DNA of 64,000 nt, taken from Eubacteriales bacterium. GTDB taxonomy: Bacteria > Bacillota > Clostridia > Lachnospirales > Lachnospiraceae. The stretch covers positions 62,001-126,000 of the forward strand of contig JAUNPU010000002.1 in NCBI GenBank assembly GCA_030536555.1. Reading direction: 5' to 3'. The translations under genes and the position numbers were made by a program. The notes under the pieces were generated by a model. That model made no database searches. It had not been told where the DNA came from and saw only the letters and a program-made list of their open reading frames with translations. Below, in pieces: positions 24,175 to 33,092 of the stretch; position 1 is the first letter of the stretch; every line of letters starts with the position of its first letter.

Positions 24175-25323
24175 ATGAAGAAATCAGGAAATAGAATCGC
24201 GAGTGTTGCGATGGCAGTGGTGATGGCATTCGGTTCTATGGGCACTGCCTTTGGCTACACAGCAAAGGGAAATGAGGCGGTCAGCTCTGGCGAGGCGAGT
24301 GTTGTGGATGGCGTGGTGGAAAATCTGAAGGAGTATTCAGTGAAGCTTCTGGGACTTGCGGAAGATGAAATCACCAGTGAGGTGAGCGGGATTGAGCTCC
24401 CGGAGTGGGCGGGAGCGATTCAGACAACGTATGAGCTTTTGGCGGAGTCAGCGTATGCCTTTGTGGATCTTGGGTCGGCTATATTTGAGTTTGGAGAGGC
24501 TCAGGCAGACTATATCAGAGGGATTCAGGACAGATACAGAGATGTATCACATGCTCTGGCAAATACTGTGGAAAATGCATATAGGTTGGGAGCAGATCAT
24601 CGCGGTACAGATAAACCGATTCCATATGAGACCTTTAAGTCGGGGAATCAATCCGCGCAGATTTATAGAGATATTGCAGATGGTATACGGAGAGAGCGGA
24701 ACAATACAATTCTGATTGGTCGCACAGGAGTCAAAAAGGATATTGAGAAGATGGCAGATTCCCTTGATGATTTGATTGATCATGTCGGTGATGGCTCTAA
24801 ATTTTACTACCTGGGCCGCTACGGAGTTCCCTATATCCCGGAGCTTCCGGAGGAAGGGGCGGATGCTGTTACGGATATGGGGATACAGACTGGCGTTAAG
24901 TACAATCTGACAGATTCCAATGGAAAGAATCTGAATCTCTACACCAACAAGAGTGCCGGTTCCATGGGAAATGGTGTGAAGGTCAGTGTCTATGCTCCGA
25001 CCACCAGCGATACGCAGCAGTTCATTTTTGAGGATTCTGATCAGGGCTACCGTATCTATATCGGGAAGAAGGGCGGAAAGGTGCTGGATGTCTACAACAA
25101 GACGGACAAGACAGCCAGGGCAGGTGCGCGTCTGCAGTGCTGGAAGAAGAACGGAGCGTCCTGTGACCAGCAGTTTGTAGTGGAGCAGGTCGGTGACCGG
25201 ATTGCTCTGCTGCTGGAGGCCGATCAGGAACTGGCAGTAACGGTTGACGATGACGGATTTGTCCGGCTTCGCAAGTACCGGGAGGCAGATAATCAGCTCT
25301 GGAAGCTGAAAGCTGTTGAATAG
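24175..25323 (+). CDS. Secreted protein with C-terminal ricin-type lectin domain
   Basis: A 382-residue exported protein. Of the two near ATGs, 24175 is better placed relative to the GGGG at 24163; 24169 is also possible. Signal peptide ends about residue 28 (MGTAFGY). The middle region is helical and not recognised. The last 140 residues form an R-type (ricin B) beta-trefoil with the three QxW-type repeats QQFIFE, QQFVVE and QLWKLK. The family binds sugars. It may bind host or bacterial glycans at the cell surface. Confidence 0.8.
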   Translation: MKKSGNRIASVAMAVVMAFGSMGTAFGYTAKGNEAVSSGEASVVDGVVENLKEYSVKLLGLAEDEITSEVSGIELPEWAGAIQTTYELLAESAYAFVDLGSAIFEFGEAQADYIRGIQDRYRDVSHALANTVENAYRLGADHRGTDKPIPYETFKSGNQSAQIYRDIADGIRRERNNTILIGRTGVKKDIEKMADSLDDLIDHVGDGSKFYYLGRYGVPYIPELPEEGADAVTDMGIQTGVKYNLTDSNGKNLNLYTNKSAGSMGNGVKVSVYAPTTSDTQQFIFEDSDQGYRIYIGKKGGKVLDVYNKTDKTARAGARLQCWKKNGASCDQQFVVEQVGDRIALLLEADQELAVTVDDDGFVRLRKYREADNQLWKLKAVE

Positions 25324-25346
25324 GAGAAAAGAGATAGGGTAAATGA

Positions 25347-25378
25347 GAAGACACCTTGCGGAGATGCAGGGTGTTTTC
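25347..25378 (+). terminator. Terminator after the lectin-domain gene
   Basis: ACACCTTGC pairs with GCAGGGTGT and is followed by TTTTCTTTT. It insulates the toxin-antitoxin operon downstream. Confidence 0.8.
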
Positions 25379-25423
25379 TTTTGGTCTTGATCAAAATAAA
25401 ATGTACTAATTGGTGCATAGATA

Positions 25424-25452
25424 TTGACTTTCTGCGTGAAATAAAGTATCAT
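25424..25452 (+). promoter_or_regulatory. Promoter of the MqsR-like/Panacea operon
   Basis: TTGACT (25424-25429) and TATCAT (25447-25452) with a 17-base spacer lie 23 bases before the toxin start codon. Confidence 0.7.
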
Positions 25453-25474
25453 TGTATTACAGAGAGGTGACGCA

Positions 25475-25885
25475 ATGAATTCATATTATAATCAGAACTA
25501 TACAAAAGAAGAAATAGATGCAGTTTTGGAAAAAATAAAAAGCTGTGTTCACAATAACAAATATACGATAGCATTAAATGAAAACAGGCAGGAAAACATA
25601 GAGTTCATCAATGAATACAATATTCGCAGTGATAAACAAAAGAGTATTCTGCTGCAGCTTAAGACAGAGGATTTTTGTCATACATTACAGAACACCAAAA
25701 TTGGATATGAGTATGAGGTCTTGTATGTTTTTGTTCCGCAGGTGCAGTTATTTAATGCGGATGGGATAGAAGAAACAGTGGATGTTTATACAAAGTTTAA
25801 TATAATTGATATGCCAAATGGCAGCAGGACAGTAGTAATTTCTTTTCATAAACGAAACAAGCCGATAGATTATCTGTTCAGATGA
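25475..25885 (+). CDS. MqsR-like toxin
   Basis: A 136-residue AT-rich protein. The pattern of MqsR interferases is visible: an N-terminal helix with basic residues, 'L-N-x-x-R-x-E-N-I-E-F' then ILLQLKTEDFCHTL, EYEVLYVFVPQVQL, VDVYTKFNII and the final VISFHKRNKPIDYLF, equivalent to the VLIVSF strand of MqsR. MqsR cuts mRNA at GCU sites; cleavage preference here is unknown. Similarity is of pattern, not of close identity. The partner begins with an MqsA-like zinc and HTH module, which supports the call. Confidence 0.65.
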   Translation: MNSYYNQNYTKEEIDAVLEKIKSCVHNNKYTIALNENRQENIEFINEYNIRSDKQKSILLQLKTEDFCHTLQNTKIGYEYEVLYVFVPQVQLFNADGIEETVDVYTKFNIIDMPNGSRTVVISFHKRNKPIDYLFR

Positions 25886-25911
25886 GCCAGAATGTGAAAG
25901 GAGTTCTTGTT

Positions 25912-26907
25912 ATGAGTGAAAGAAAAGTATTTTGTGAAGAATGCAGACATGATGTAACGTTTAATGTTGCAGTTAAACAGATGAAAGGTACGATTAAAGG
26001 GGAGACTTACAGCTATTTGGGCAAAGTGGCACATTGCGCTGACTGTGGTTCTGAAATTTATGTGTCAGAAATCAATGATTACAATTTAAAGGCATTGTAT
26101 GATAAGTACAGAGAAAAAAATGAGATTATATCTTTGGAAGCAATTTTAAAAATACCCGAAAAATATGCAATAGGAAAACGACCAATATCACTGTTGCTTG
26201 GATGGGGAGAACAGACCTTCTCACGTTACTGTGACGGAGATATACCTACGAAACAGTATTCTGATATTTTAAAACGAATTTACGATAATCCGGGTTATTA
26301 CGATGAAATATTAGAGAAGAATAAAGGCAATTTAAAGACAACCGCATCATACGATAAAAGTAAGAGAGCAGTTGCTGCAATCCTTGGCACCGGTACAGTT
26401 GAAAAGACAAAAATTGATTTGGTAATTGGGTATTTATTGAATCAATGCGAGGATATCACACCGCTGGCACTGCAGAAAGCACTGTATTATATTCAGGGAT
26501 TTTACTATGCTTTTTATAAAACATTTTTGTTTTCCGAAGATTGTCAGGCATGGGTACACGGACCGGTTTACCGGGAAATCTATTTCAGATACCGTGATTA
26601 TAAGTTTGACCCGATTGAGTGCAGTGATGAATTTGATGATTCGGTGTTTTCTTCATCGGAAAAAGCAATTCTAGAGAGTGTTGCAAAACATATTTGCTGC
26701 TACAGCGGAAAAGTGCTGGAAAAATTTACACATTCTGAGGCACCATGGTTATCTGCCAGAGGTGAACTTTTGGAGAATGTACCATCCGACAGGATGATTC
26801 TGAAAGAGCAGATGGGTGAATATTTTAGTGCTGTAAAAGAAAAATACAATATGATTAATCCCAATGATATCAAAGTATATGCTCAGACTATGTTTCAGCA
26901 GATCTAA
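25912..26907 (+). CDS. MqsA-like zinc finger-HTH antitoxin fused to a Panacea domain
   Basis: A 331-residue protein starting at ATG 25912, eight bases after GAAAGGAG; an ATG at 25882 overlapping the toxin stop is a weaker alternative. Cys8, Cys11, Cys42 and Cys45 form a zinc site. The HTH (PISLLLGWGEQTFSRYCDGDIPTKQ) has the MqsA 'SRYxxG' recognition helix. The C-terminal part (IDLVIGYLLNQCEDITPLALQKALYYIQGF, CQAWVHGPVYREIY) is a Panacea/SocA-type (DUF4065) domain. Known PanA proteins neutralise many unrelated toxins. The finger and HTH suggest autoregulation. Confidence 0.8.
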   Translation: MSERKVFCEECRHDVTFNVAVKQMKGTIKGETYSYLGKVAHCADCGSEIYVSEINDYNLKALYDKYREKNEIISLEAILKIPEKYAIGKRPISLLLGWGEQTFSRYCDGDIPTKQYSDILKRIYDNPGYYDEILEKNKGNLKTTASYDKSKRAVAAILGTGTVEKTKIDLVIGYLLNQCEDITPLALQKALYYIQGFYYAFYKTFLFSEDCQAWVHGPVYREIYFRYRDYKFDPIECSDEFDDSVFSSSEKAILESVAKHICCYSGKVLEKFTHSEAPWLSARGELLENVPSDRMILKEQMGEYFSAVKEKYNMINPNDIKVYAQTMFQQI

Positions 26908-26941
26908 CAGAGGACAGGGGAGGTTTGAGTTAAATAATGCT

Positions 26942-27055
26942 TGATTTTTTTGAAAAAGCTATTATACTATAACTAAACATAAATTCGCATATATAAAACA
27001 GGACAGGTGCAAAGAGGTGGCTGCGAAACGTGAGGAGCAGTGCCTCTTTTTTTAC
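26942..27055 (+). promoter_or_regulatory. Promoter and terminator-bearing leader of the salvage locus
   Basis: TTGATT (26942-26947) and TATACT (26964-26969) form a promoter. About 40 bases later AAAGAGG...GGCTGC pairs with GCAG...CCTCTTT and is followed by seven T, an intrinsic terminator ending at 27053, 45 bases before the first gene. Transcription of the locus must therefore pass an attenuator, or a short RNA of about 80 bases is made. I could not match it to a riboswitch class. Confidence 0.65.
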
Positions 27056-27098
27056 AACCATCGGTGACCTGAGAGATGCGGATGAGGCAGGAGGCAAT

Positions 27099-27875
27099 AT
27101 GAGCAGACAGGAGATAGAAGACAGACTGGGGAAAATGCCGGGTTCCGTAAGCTTTTATTACCGGAATCTGGTGACAGGAGAGGAGATGGCGTACCGTCCG
27201 GAGGAAAGCATGATGGCGGCCAGCGTCATAAAACTGTATATTATGGCAGAGGCATTCCGGAGAATCGACCGGGGAGAGCTGGACGCGAACCGGATGATTG
27301 CCATGAAGAGAGAGGACTATGTCCCGTCCTGCGGAGCGGTAGCTTATTTGCACGAGGGTCTGCAGGTGACGGTGGCGGATCTGATTACGCTGATGATCAT
27401 ATTCAGTGATAACACAGCGACCAACGTACTGATTGATTTGATGGGGCTGGAAGACATCGGCCGGGGGATCCGGGAACTGGGATTTCAGGACGCCAGCCTT
27501 CAGAGAAAGATGTTTGATCTGGAAAAGTCCAGCCGGGGAATCCAGAACCGGATTACCGCCGGGGAGACCGGCCGGCTGCTGAGACGTCTCTATGAGGGGA
27601 CGCTGGTGAGCCGGGAAGCGTCGGAACAGATGCTTTCGATTATGAAGAATCAGCAGCTTAACGGAAAAATCCCCTTCTACCTTCATGCACTTGTGGATGA
27701 ACCGGAGATTGCCCATAAGACGGGAGAGGATTCCGGAATCACCCACGACGTGGGAATTGTATATGGAAAGCAGCCGTTTATCGTCTGCTTTTGCGGAAAT
27801 GAGACGGATGTGCCAGCCTATGAGCGCCTGATGGCAGAGATTTCTCTGGAACTTTACCGGGAAACAGCCGGGTAG
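27099..27875 (+). CDS. Cytosolic class A beta-lactamase-like serine hydrolase
   Basis: A 258-residue penicillin-recognising-fold enzyme. ATG 27099 has AGGAGGCAAT upstream; the earlier GTG at 27030 lies in the terminator. The three active-site motifs are present: Ser42-x-x-Lys45 (ASVIKLY), SDN (IIFSDNTATN) and KTG (AHKTGEDSG). There is no signal peptide, unlike true beta-lactamases, so it should act in the cytoplasm. Next to a dipeptide epimerase and Opp importer it probably hydrolyses a murein-derived peptide or ester. A 35-base unit at its 3' end has been copied downstream. Confidence 0.8.
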   Translation: MSRQEIEDRLGKMPGSVSFYYRNLVTGEEMAYRPEESMMAASVIKLYIMAEAFRRIDRGELDANRMIAMKREDYVPSCGAVAYLHEGLQVTVADLITLMIIFSDNTATNVLIDLMGLEDIGRGIRELGFQDASLQRKMFDLEKSSRGIQNRITAGETGRLLRRLYEGTLVSREASEQMLSIMKNQQLNGKIPFYLHALVDEPEIAHKTGEDSGITHDVGIVYGKQPFIVCFCGNETDVPAYERLMAEISLELYRETAG

Positions 27876-27961
27876 GGGAGAAGACATTTTACCGGGGAAC
27901 AGCCAGGTAAGGGAGAAAGCATTTTACCGTGGAACAGCCAGCCGGGCAGGAGAGAAGACGT
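27853..27961 (+). repeat. Three tandem copies of a 35-bp gene-end unit
   Basis: TTTACCGGGAAACAGCC begins at 27853 inside the last codons of the hydrolase gene and recurs at 27888 and 27923 with few changes; the third copy has a four-base insertion. Only the first copy is coding, so the duplication extended into the spacer before the epimerase gene. Confidence 0.85.
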
Positions 27962-27994
27962 TCCGGCGCAGGAAAGCGTAGAAAGGACAGTGCG

Positions 27995-29083
27995 ATGAGG
28001 ATTGCAAAGATTGAAACTGCAGAAGTGAATATTCCGCTGGTCACTCCGTTTAAGACAGCACTGAGAACGGTGGACAGTGTCCATGACATTCTGGTACGGG
28101 TGACCACAGACGACGGGCAGGAGGGATTCGGCGAGGCGCCGCCCACAGCGGTGATCACCGGGGATACCAGGGGTTCCATCCGATGCGCCATTGAGGAATT
28201 CATTGCACCGGCGTTGATCGGGATGGAGATTGAGAATCTGGATGGCATCATGAAGAAGCTTCACGGTGCGATTCTGAAAAACACATCGGCAAAAGCGGCT
28301 GTGGATATGGCGATTTATGACCTGTTTGCAAAGTCCTGCGGCAAGCCGCTTTATCAGATCTTAGGCGGCAGCCGGAAAGAGATCGAGACAGACCTGACCA
28401 TCAGTGTCAACGGGATTGAGGAGATGGTGGCGGACAGCCTGAAGGCTGTGGAGCAGGGATTTACCACGCTGAAGATCAAAGTCGGCAAGGAAGGCCTGAA
28501 GGATGTGGAACGGATCCGTGCCATCCGTCAGGCGGTGGGACCAGAAATCCGGCTGCGGATTGATGCGAATCAGGGCTGGAGTGCCAAAGATGCGGTGCGG
28601 ATCATCCGGACCATGGAGGATATGGGCATAGAGATGGATCTGGTGGAGCAGCCGGTGAATGCCCATGATTTTGCAGGCATGAAGCTTGTCACCAGTCAGG
28701 TGTATACACCGATTCTGGCTGACGAGAGCGTATTCTCCCCGGAGGACGCCATCCGGCTGATTCAGGAGAGGGCGGCAGACCTTATCAACATCAAGCTGAT
28801 GAAAACAGGCGGCATCTACGAGGCATTGAAGATTTGTGCCATTGCCGAGAGCTACGGCGTGGAGTGTATGATCGGCTGTATGCTGGAAAGCAAGATTGCA
28901 GTCAGTGCGGCGGCCCATCTGGCAGCAGGAAAGGGAATCATCACCAGAGCAGATCTGGATGGTCCGTCCCTGTGCAGGGAAGACCCGTACACAGGGGGCC
29001 CGGTATATGCGGGAAACAGGATCATCATGAACGATACATGGGGTATGGGAATCACAGAGGTTCCTGCATTTGCAGGAAGATGA
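27995..29083 (+). CDS. L-Ala-D/L-Glu-type dipeptide epimerase
   Basis: A 362-residue enolase-superfamily enzyme. ATG 27995 follows GAAAGGACAGTGCG. The acid/base pair Lys160-x-Lys162 (TTLKIKVG), metal ligand Asp190 (RIDANQGW), Glu in LVEQPV, Asp in ILADESV and the second lysine in NIKLMKTGG are all present, at positions nearly the same as in the B. subtilis epimerase. The family converts L-Ala-D-Glu from murein to L-Ala-L-Glu, which peptidases can use. The Opp genes downstream fit this role. Confidence 0.9.
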   Translation: MRIAKIETAEVNIPLVTPFKTALRTVDSVHDILVRVTTDDGQEGFGEAPPTAVITGDTRGSIRCAIEEFIAPALIGMEIENLDGIMKKLHGAILKNTSAKAAVDMAIYDLFAKSCGKPLYQILGGSRKEIETDLTISVNGIEEMVADSLKAVEQGFTTLKIKVGKEGLKDVERIRAIRQAVGPEIRLRIDANQGWSAKDAVRIIRTMEDMGIEMDLVEQPVNAHDFAGMKLVTSQVYTPILADESVFSPEDAIRLIQERAADLINIKLMKTGGIYEALKICAIAESYGVECMIGCMLESKIAVSAAAHLAAGKGIITRADLDGPSLCREDPYTGGPVYAGNRIIMNDTWGMGITEVPAFAGR

Positions 29084-29139
29084 GAACATGAGGTTACTCC
29101 CGTCAGGGGATAGCAAATAAAAGAAATGGAGGAGATTGT

Positions 29140-31065
29140 ATGAAAAAGAGAAGACTGATGGCATGGATGCTGTGTGCAGCGATGGCTGCGTCAACGGTTC
29201 TGACCGGCTGCGGGAGCAAGTCCGGCGGCAGTGATGCAGGTGGAACCGGTGCAGGGGGAGAGCAGCAGGCAGCCGCTAAGGACAGCACTGTGTATAAGGA
29301 ACTGTACTCCAGCGAGTCCTCTACCTTGAACTATCTGGTGACCTCTACCATCGAAGAGCAGAAGGTCGGCGCAAACTGCATCGATACTCTGGTAGAGTAT
29401 GATGCCAAGGGTCAGTTGAAGGAAGGCCTGGCGACCAAGTGGGAGTATGATGAGGCAAGCATGACCTGGACCTTTACCCTGCGGGATGCAAAGTGGGTGG
29501 ACAATACCGGCGCCGAGGTTGCCGATGTGACCGCACAGGACTTTGTGGATGCAATGAAATACGAGCTGACACCGGAATATGAAAGTGCCAATGTTCAGAA
29601 CCTGTTCGGCATTATCGCCAATGCACAGGAATACTACAACGGACTTGTGTACAACGGCGGAGCGGACGACGACGGCAAGACATGGGATGCCATTGATTTC
29701 TCTGAGGTTGGTGTGAAGGCAGTGGATGACCATACGCTGACCTACACGCTGGCAAAAGAGGTTCCATACTTCATTTCCTCCCTGGTCTATGTGGTGTATA
29801 TGCCGGGGTATGGACCGAAGCTGGAGGAGCTGGGTAAGGAATATGGTACCGCAGCCGACAAGATGTATTACAATGGCGCATACTATCTGGCGGAGTTTGC
29901 TCCGCAGGAGAAGCACGTATACAAGAAGAATCCTTCCAACTACGATGCGGCAAATGTGTACATTGACGAGATTCAGAGAATCTACAATGCAGAGTCTGCC
30001 ACCATCGGACCGGAGATGATCAAACGAGGCGAGATTGACTACGCGGAGATCAGCTCGGATCTGCTGGATGACTGGTTAAGCGGTGCTGATACCCAGAATC
30101 TGGTAAGCCGCAGCCGCCCGTCCACCAGTTATTCCTACTTCTACTGCTTCAACTTCGATCCGCAGTTTGACGCAGCCTATGAGCCGGAGAACTGGAAGAA
30201 GGCGGTAAACAACGAGAATTTCCGTAAGGCACTGTACTATGGACTGGATAAGACGAAGGAGGTTGCAGTTCTGGAGCCAAATGCACCGGACGACTACATT
30301 CTCTCCACAGTAACTCCGTTTGATTTTGCATACAATGCAGACGGCACAGATTTCACAAAAGTGGGTGCTGTGGCAGAGCTTGGCGGTACCTTTGATGAAG
30401 CAAAGGCAAAAGAGTACAAGGAAGCGGCCATGACCGAGCTGTCAGCTGAGGGCGTTACCTTCCCGGTAAAGGCGCTGATGAGCTACAACCCGTCTACCAC
30501 CGACTGGGACAAGGAGTGTCAGGTCGTGGAGCAGCAGATGGAGACTCTGTTAGGAGCTGATTTCCTGGATATCATCATTGAAGCAGGACCCACCGACAAC
30601 TTCTTAACTGAGGTTCGCCGTTCCGGTAAGTACGCGTTCATGAAATGCGGCTGGGGCGCTGACTATGCAGATCCGGAGACCTGGACCGACCCGTTCTATC
30701 AGGTAAAGGGAGAAGGCTCTTATGATCCTGGCTACAAATACGCATTCCTTGCGAAGGCTATTGAGGAGAATACGGCTTCCGCAGCAGTGGTTCAGGAGTA
30801 TTTTGACAAGGTAGATGCAGCCAAGGCAATTACCGTGGACACCAATGCCCGTTTTGAGGCATTTGCCGAGGCTGAGGCGCTTTTGATGGAGCATGCGCTG
30901 GTGATTCCGTTCAGCATCACCGTCAGCCCGTATGTGGCTACAAAGCTGGATGTGTTTGAGGCGCAGTATGCACCATTCGGCGTATCCAAACTGAGATACA
31001 AAGGGCAGCACCTTCTTGACCACTATGTGACCATGGAGGAGTATGAGGCCAATAAGGCGAAATAA
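29140..31065 (+). CDS. oppA: Oligopeptide ABC transporter substrate-binding lipoprotein
   Basis: A 641-residue SBP_bac_5 protein with lipobox LTGC (Cys24), longer than most OppA. It captures peptides outside the membrane and delivers them to the permease pair. Family features: LKEGLATKWEYDEASMTWTFTLRDAKWVD near residue 85 and FRKALYYGLDKTKE near residue 360. Placed between the epimerase and NlpC/P60 genes, its ligand is probably a murein peptide rather than general peptides. Confidence 0.92.
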   Translation: MKKRRLMAWMLCAAMAASTVLTGCGSKSGGSDAGGTGAGGEQQAAAKDSTVYKELYSSESSTLNYLVTSTIEEQKVGANCIDTLVEYDAKGQLKEGLATKWEYDEASMTWTFTLRDAKWVDNTGAEVADVTAQDFVDAMKYELTPEYESANVQNLFGIIANAQEYYNGLVYNGGADDDGKTWDAIDFSEVGVKAVDDHTLTYTLAKEVPYFISSLVYVVYMPGYGPKLEELGKEYGTAADKMYYNGAYYLAEFAPQEKHVYKKNPSNYDAANVYIDEIQRIYNAESATIGPEMIKRGEIDYAEISSDLLDDWLSGADTQNLVSRSRPSTSYSYFYCFNFDPQFDAAYEPENWKKAVNNENFRKALYYGLDKTKEVAVLEPNAPDDYILSTVTPFDFAYNADGTDFTKVGAVAELGGTFDEAKAKEYKEAAMTELSAEGVTFPVKALMSYNPSTTDWDKECQVVEQQMETLLGADFLDIIIEAGPTDNFLTEVRRSGKYAFMKCGWGADYADPETWTDPFYQVKGEGSYDPGYKYAFLAKAIEENTASAAVVQEYFDKVDAAKAITVDTNARFEAFAEAEALLMEHALVIPFSITVSPYVATKLDVFEAQYAPFGVSKLRYKGQHLLDHYVTMEEYEANKAK

Positions 31066-31122
31066 GCAGACAGGAATCATGCTTCAGCCTGATATTACAA
31101 AAGGAGCAAAGGAGTTAAGCAC

Positions 31123-32064
31123 ATGTTAAAGTATCTCGCAAAAAGAATCGGACGTTCCTTTATCACGCTGGTCATCATCCTTACCATCGTGTTTTGTCTG
31201 CTGCGTCTGATGCCGATCGAAGGATATTTTCCAAACTTCGAGAAAATGACACCTCAGCAGATTCAGGTGGGGCTGGAGGAGATGGGGCTTACGGACCCGC
31301 TCCCGGTACAGATTGTCCATTTTTTCAGTGACATTCTGAAGGGGAATCTGGGAACGTCCAGAATATACCGGGCCAATGTTCCTGTGATGGAGATTCTGGC
31401 AGACAAGGTCCCCGTCTCCATCCGTCTTGGAGTGCTGTCCATGATTGTGTCGCTTCTGGTCGGGCTTCCCATGGGAGCCCTGATGGCCAGATACAAGTTC
31501 CGGTTCTTTGATAAGCTGGGAACCATGTTCATCGTGTGCATTCAGGCGATTCCGGCTGCTGTATACTATCTGTATATTCAGCTTTACGGAACGCAGATTC
31601 TGGATGTGGGGCTTCTGTTTGACATCCATGACTCCAAATACTGGATCCTTCCGGTGATTTCCATGTCCCTGAACAATATCGCGTTCTATGGCATGTGGCT
31701 GCGGCGGTATATGGTGGACGAGAGCAATAAGGATTATGTCAGGCTTGCCAGGGCGAAGGGTGTGTCTGAGAGCGGTGTCATGTTCCGGCATATTTTCCGG
31801 AATGCATTTGTACCGCTGGCACAGTATATTCCTACGGCATTTCTAAATACGGTCATCGGTTCCATCTACATAGAATCCCTGTACAGCATTCCGGGTATGG
31901 GCGGACTTCTGGTTACTGTGATTAAAAAGCATGACAATACCATGGTTCAGGGCATCGTACTTTTGTATGCCTGTGTCGGTGTCCTGGGGCTTCTGCTGGG
32001 GGATCTTCTGATGGTGCTGCTGGATCCGAGAATCAGCCTTGGGAAGAAAGCAGGTGATCGATGA
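31123..32064 (+). CDS. oppB: Oligopeptide ABC transporter permease, OppB type
   Basis: A 313-residue inner-membrane permease with six helices. N-terminal MLKYLAKRIGRSFITLVIILTIVFCLLRLMP and the cytoplasmic EAA-like loop DYVRLARAKGVSESGVMFRHIFRNA that docks on the ATPases are typical of OppB/DppB. AAAGGAGCAAAGGAG precedes the ATG at 31123. It overlaps oppC by four bases. Confidence 0.93.
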   Translation: MLKYLAKRIGRSFITLVIILTIVFCLLRLMPIEGYFPNFEKMTPQQIQVGLEEMGLTDPLPVQIVHFFSDILKGNLGTSRIYRANVPVMEILADKVPVSIRLGVLSMIVSLLVGLPMGALMARYKFRFFDKLGTMFIVCIQAIPAAVYYLYIQLYGTQILDVGLLFDIHDSKYWILPVISMSLNNIAFYGMWLRRYMVDESNKDYVRLARAKGVSESGVMFRHIFRNAFVPLAQYIPTAFLNTVIGSIYIESLYSIPGMGGLLVTVIKKHDNTMVQGIVLLYACVGVLGLLLGDLLMVLLDPRISLGKKAGDR

Positions 32065-33083
32065 TGAAACAGTTCAGCTACCGCCATACGAAAGAGGCGG
32101 ATTTGATGAAGAACATGGATGAGGCAGCCAGGATGGGATCAGCTGCAGCCATGTCAGATGAGGAACTTTTCTCCTTTGCCGAGTTCCATGCGGAGGATGT
32201 GGAGCGGACCGGCTACAGCAATTACTCTTACTGGAGAAGTACGGTGCGGGCATTTACCAAAAACCGGGTGGCAGTGACCTTGCTGGCGCTGCTGGCCTGT
32301 CTGCTTCTGTTTACGCTGATTCAGCCGTATCTGCCGGGGCAGTATGACCCAAACCTGATTATCAACGATGCAAACGGCATGCAGTACCGGAATGTCCCGC
32401 CGGGAGACCAGTTTATACTGGGAACCAACTCCATCGGCCAGGACTTGTGGGCAAGAATCTGGGCAGGAACCAGAACCTCTCTGTTTATCGGTCTTTCCGT
32501 GGCTCTGGCAGAGGCTCTGATCGGGATCACCGTGGGCGTAATCTGGGGTTATGTGAGAAGCGTGGATTTTATCCTGACAGAGGTTTACAACATTATTGAC
32601 AATATTCCCAATACCATTGTGCTGATCCTGATTTCCTACATCCTGAAGCCCAGCGTCAATACGCTGGTGTTTGCCATGTGCCTGACCGGCTGGATTCAGA
32701 TGGCACGGTTCATTCGAAACCAGATTCTGATTATCCGTGACCGGGATTACAACGTGGCAAGCCGGTGTCTGGGAACTCCCACATGGAGAATCATGGTGAA
32801 GAACCTGCTTCCCTATCTGGTATCGGTGATTATGCTGCGCATGGCGCTGACCATTCCGGCGGCCATCGGCAACGAGGTGTTTATCACCTACATCGGTCTG
32901 GGGCTTCCGGTTGACATCCCGAGCCTGGGCAACCTGATCAACGAGGGCAGGGCCCTGATCACCAGCCCGGCGCTGCGGTATCAGCTGGTGTATCCGACCA
33001 TCATCCTGTCATTTGTAACGATTTCATTTTATATGATCGGAAATGCATTTTCGGATGCGGCCGATCCCAAGAACCATATGTAG
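32061..33083 (+). CDS. oppC: Oligopeptide ABC transporter permease, OppC type
   Basis: A 340-residue permease with the extra N-terminal cytoplasmic region of OppC proteins (about 70 residues), then six helices. The docking loop reads DYNVASRCLGTPTWRIMVKNLLPYL. GTNSIGQDLWARIWAGTRTSLFIGL is the conserved periplasmic-side start. It starts at ATG 32061 overlapping the oppB stop; ATG 32064 is equally possible. Confidence 0.93.
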   Translation: MMKQFSYRHTKEADLMKNMDEAARMGSAAAMSDEELFSFAEFHAEDVERTGYSNYSYWRSTVRAFTKNRVAVTLLALLACLLLFTLIQPYLPGQYDPNLIINDANGMQYRNVPPGDQFILGTNSIGQDLWARIWAGTRTSLFIGLSVALAEALIGITVGVIWGYVRSVDFILTEVYNIIDNIPNTIVLILISYILKPSVNTLVFAMCLTGWIQMARFIRNQILIIRDRDYNVASRCLGTPTWRIMVKNLLPYLVSVIMLRMALTIPAAIGNEVFITYIGLGLPVDIPSLGNLINEGRALITSPALRYQLVYPTIILSFVTISFYMIGNAFSDAADPKNHM

Positions 33084-33092
33084 GAGGACGCC

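Noticed and set aside
26980..27055. Lysine or other known riboswitch before the salvage locus
   Set aside because: A GGTGC-like piece is present, but the leader is only about 80 bases and lacks the multi-helix core of those classes. It was kept as an unassigned attenuator.
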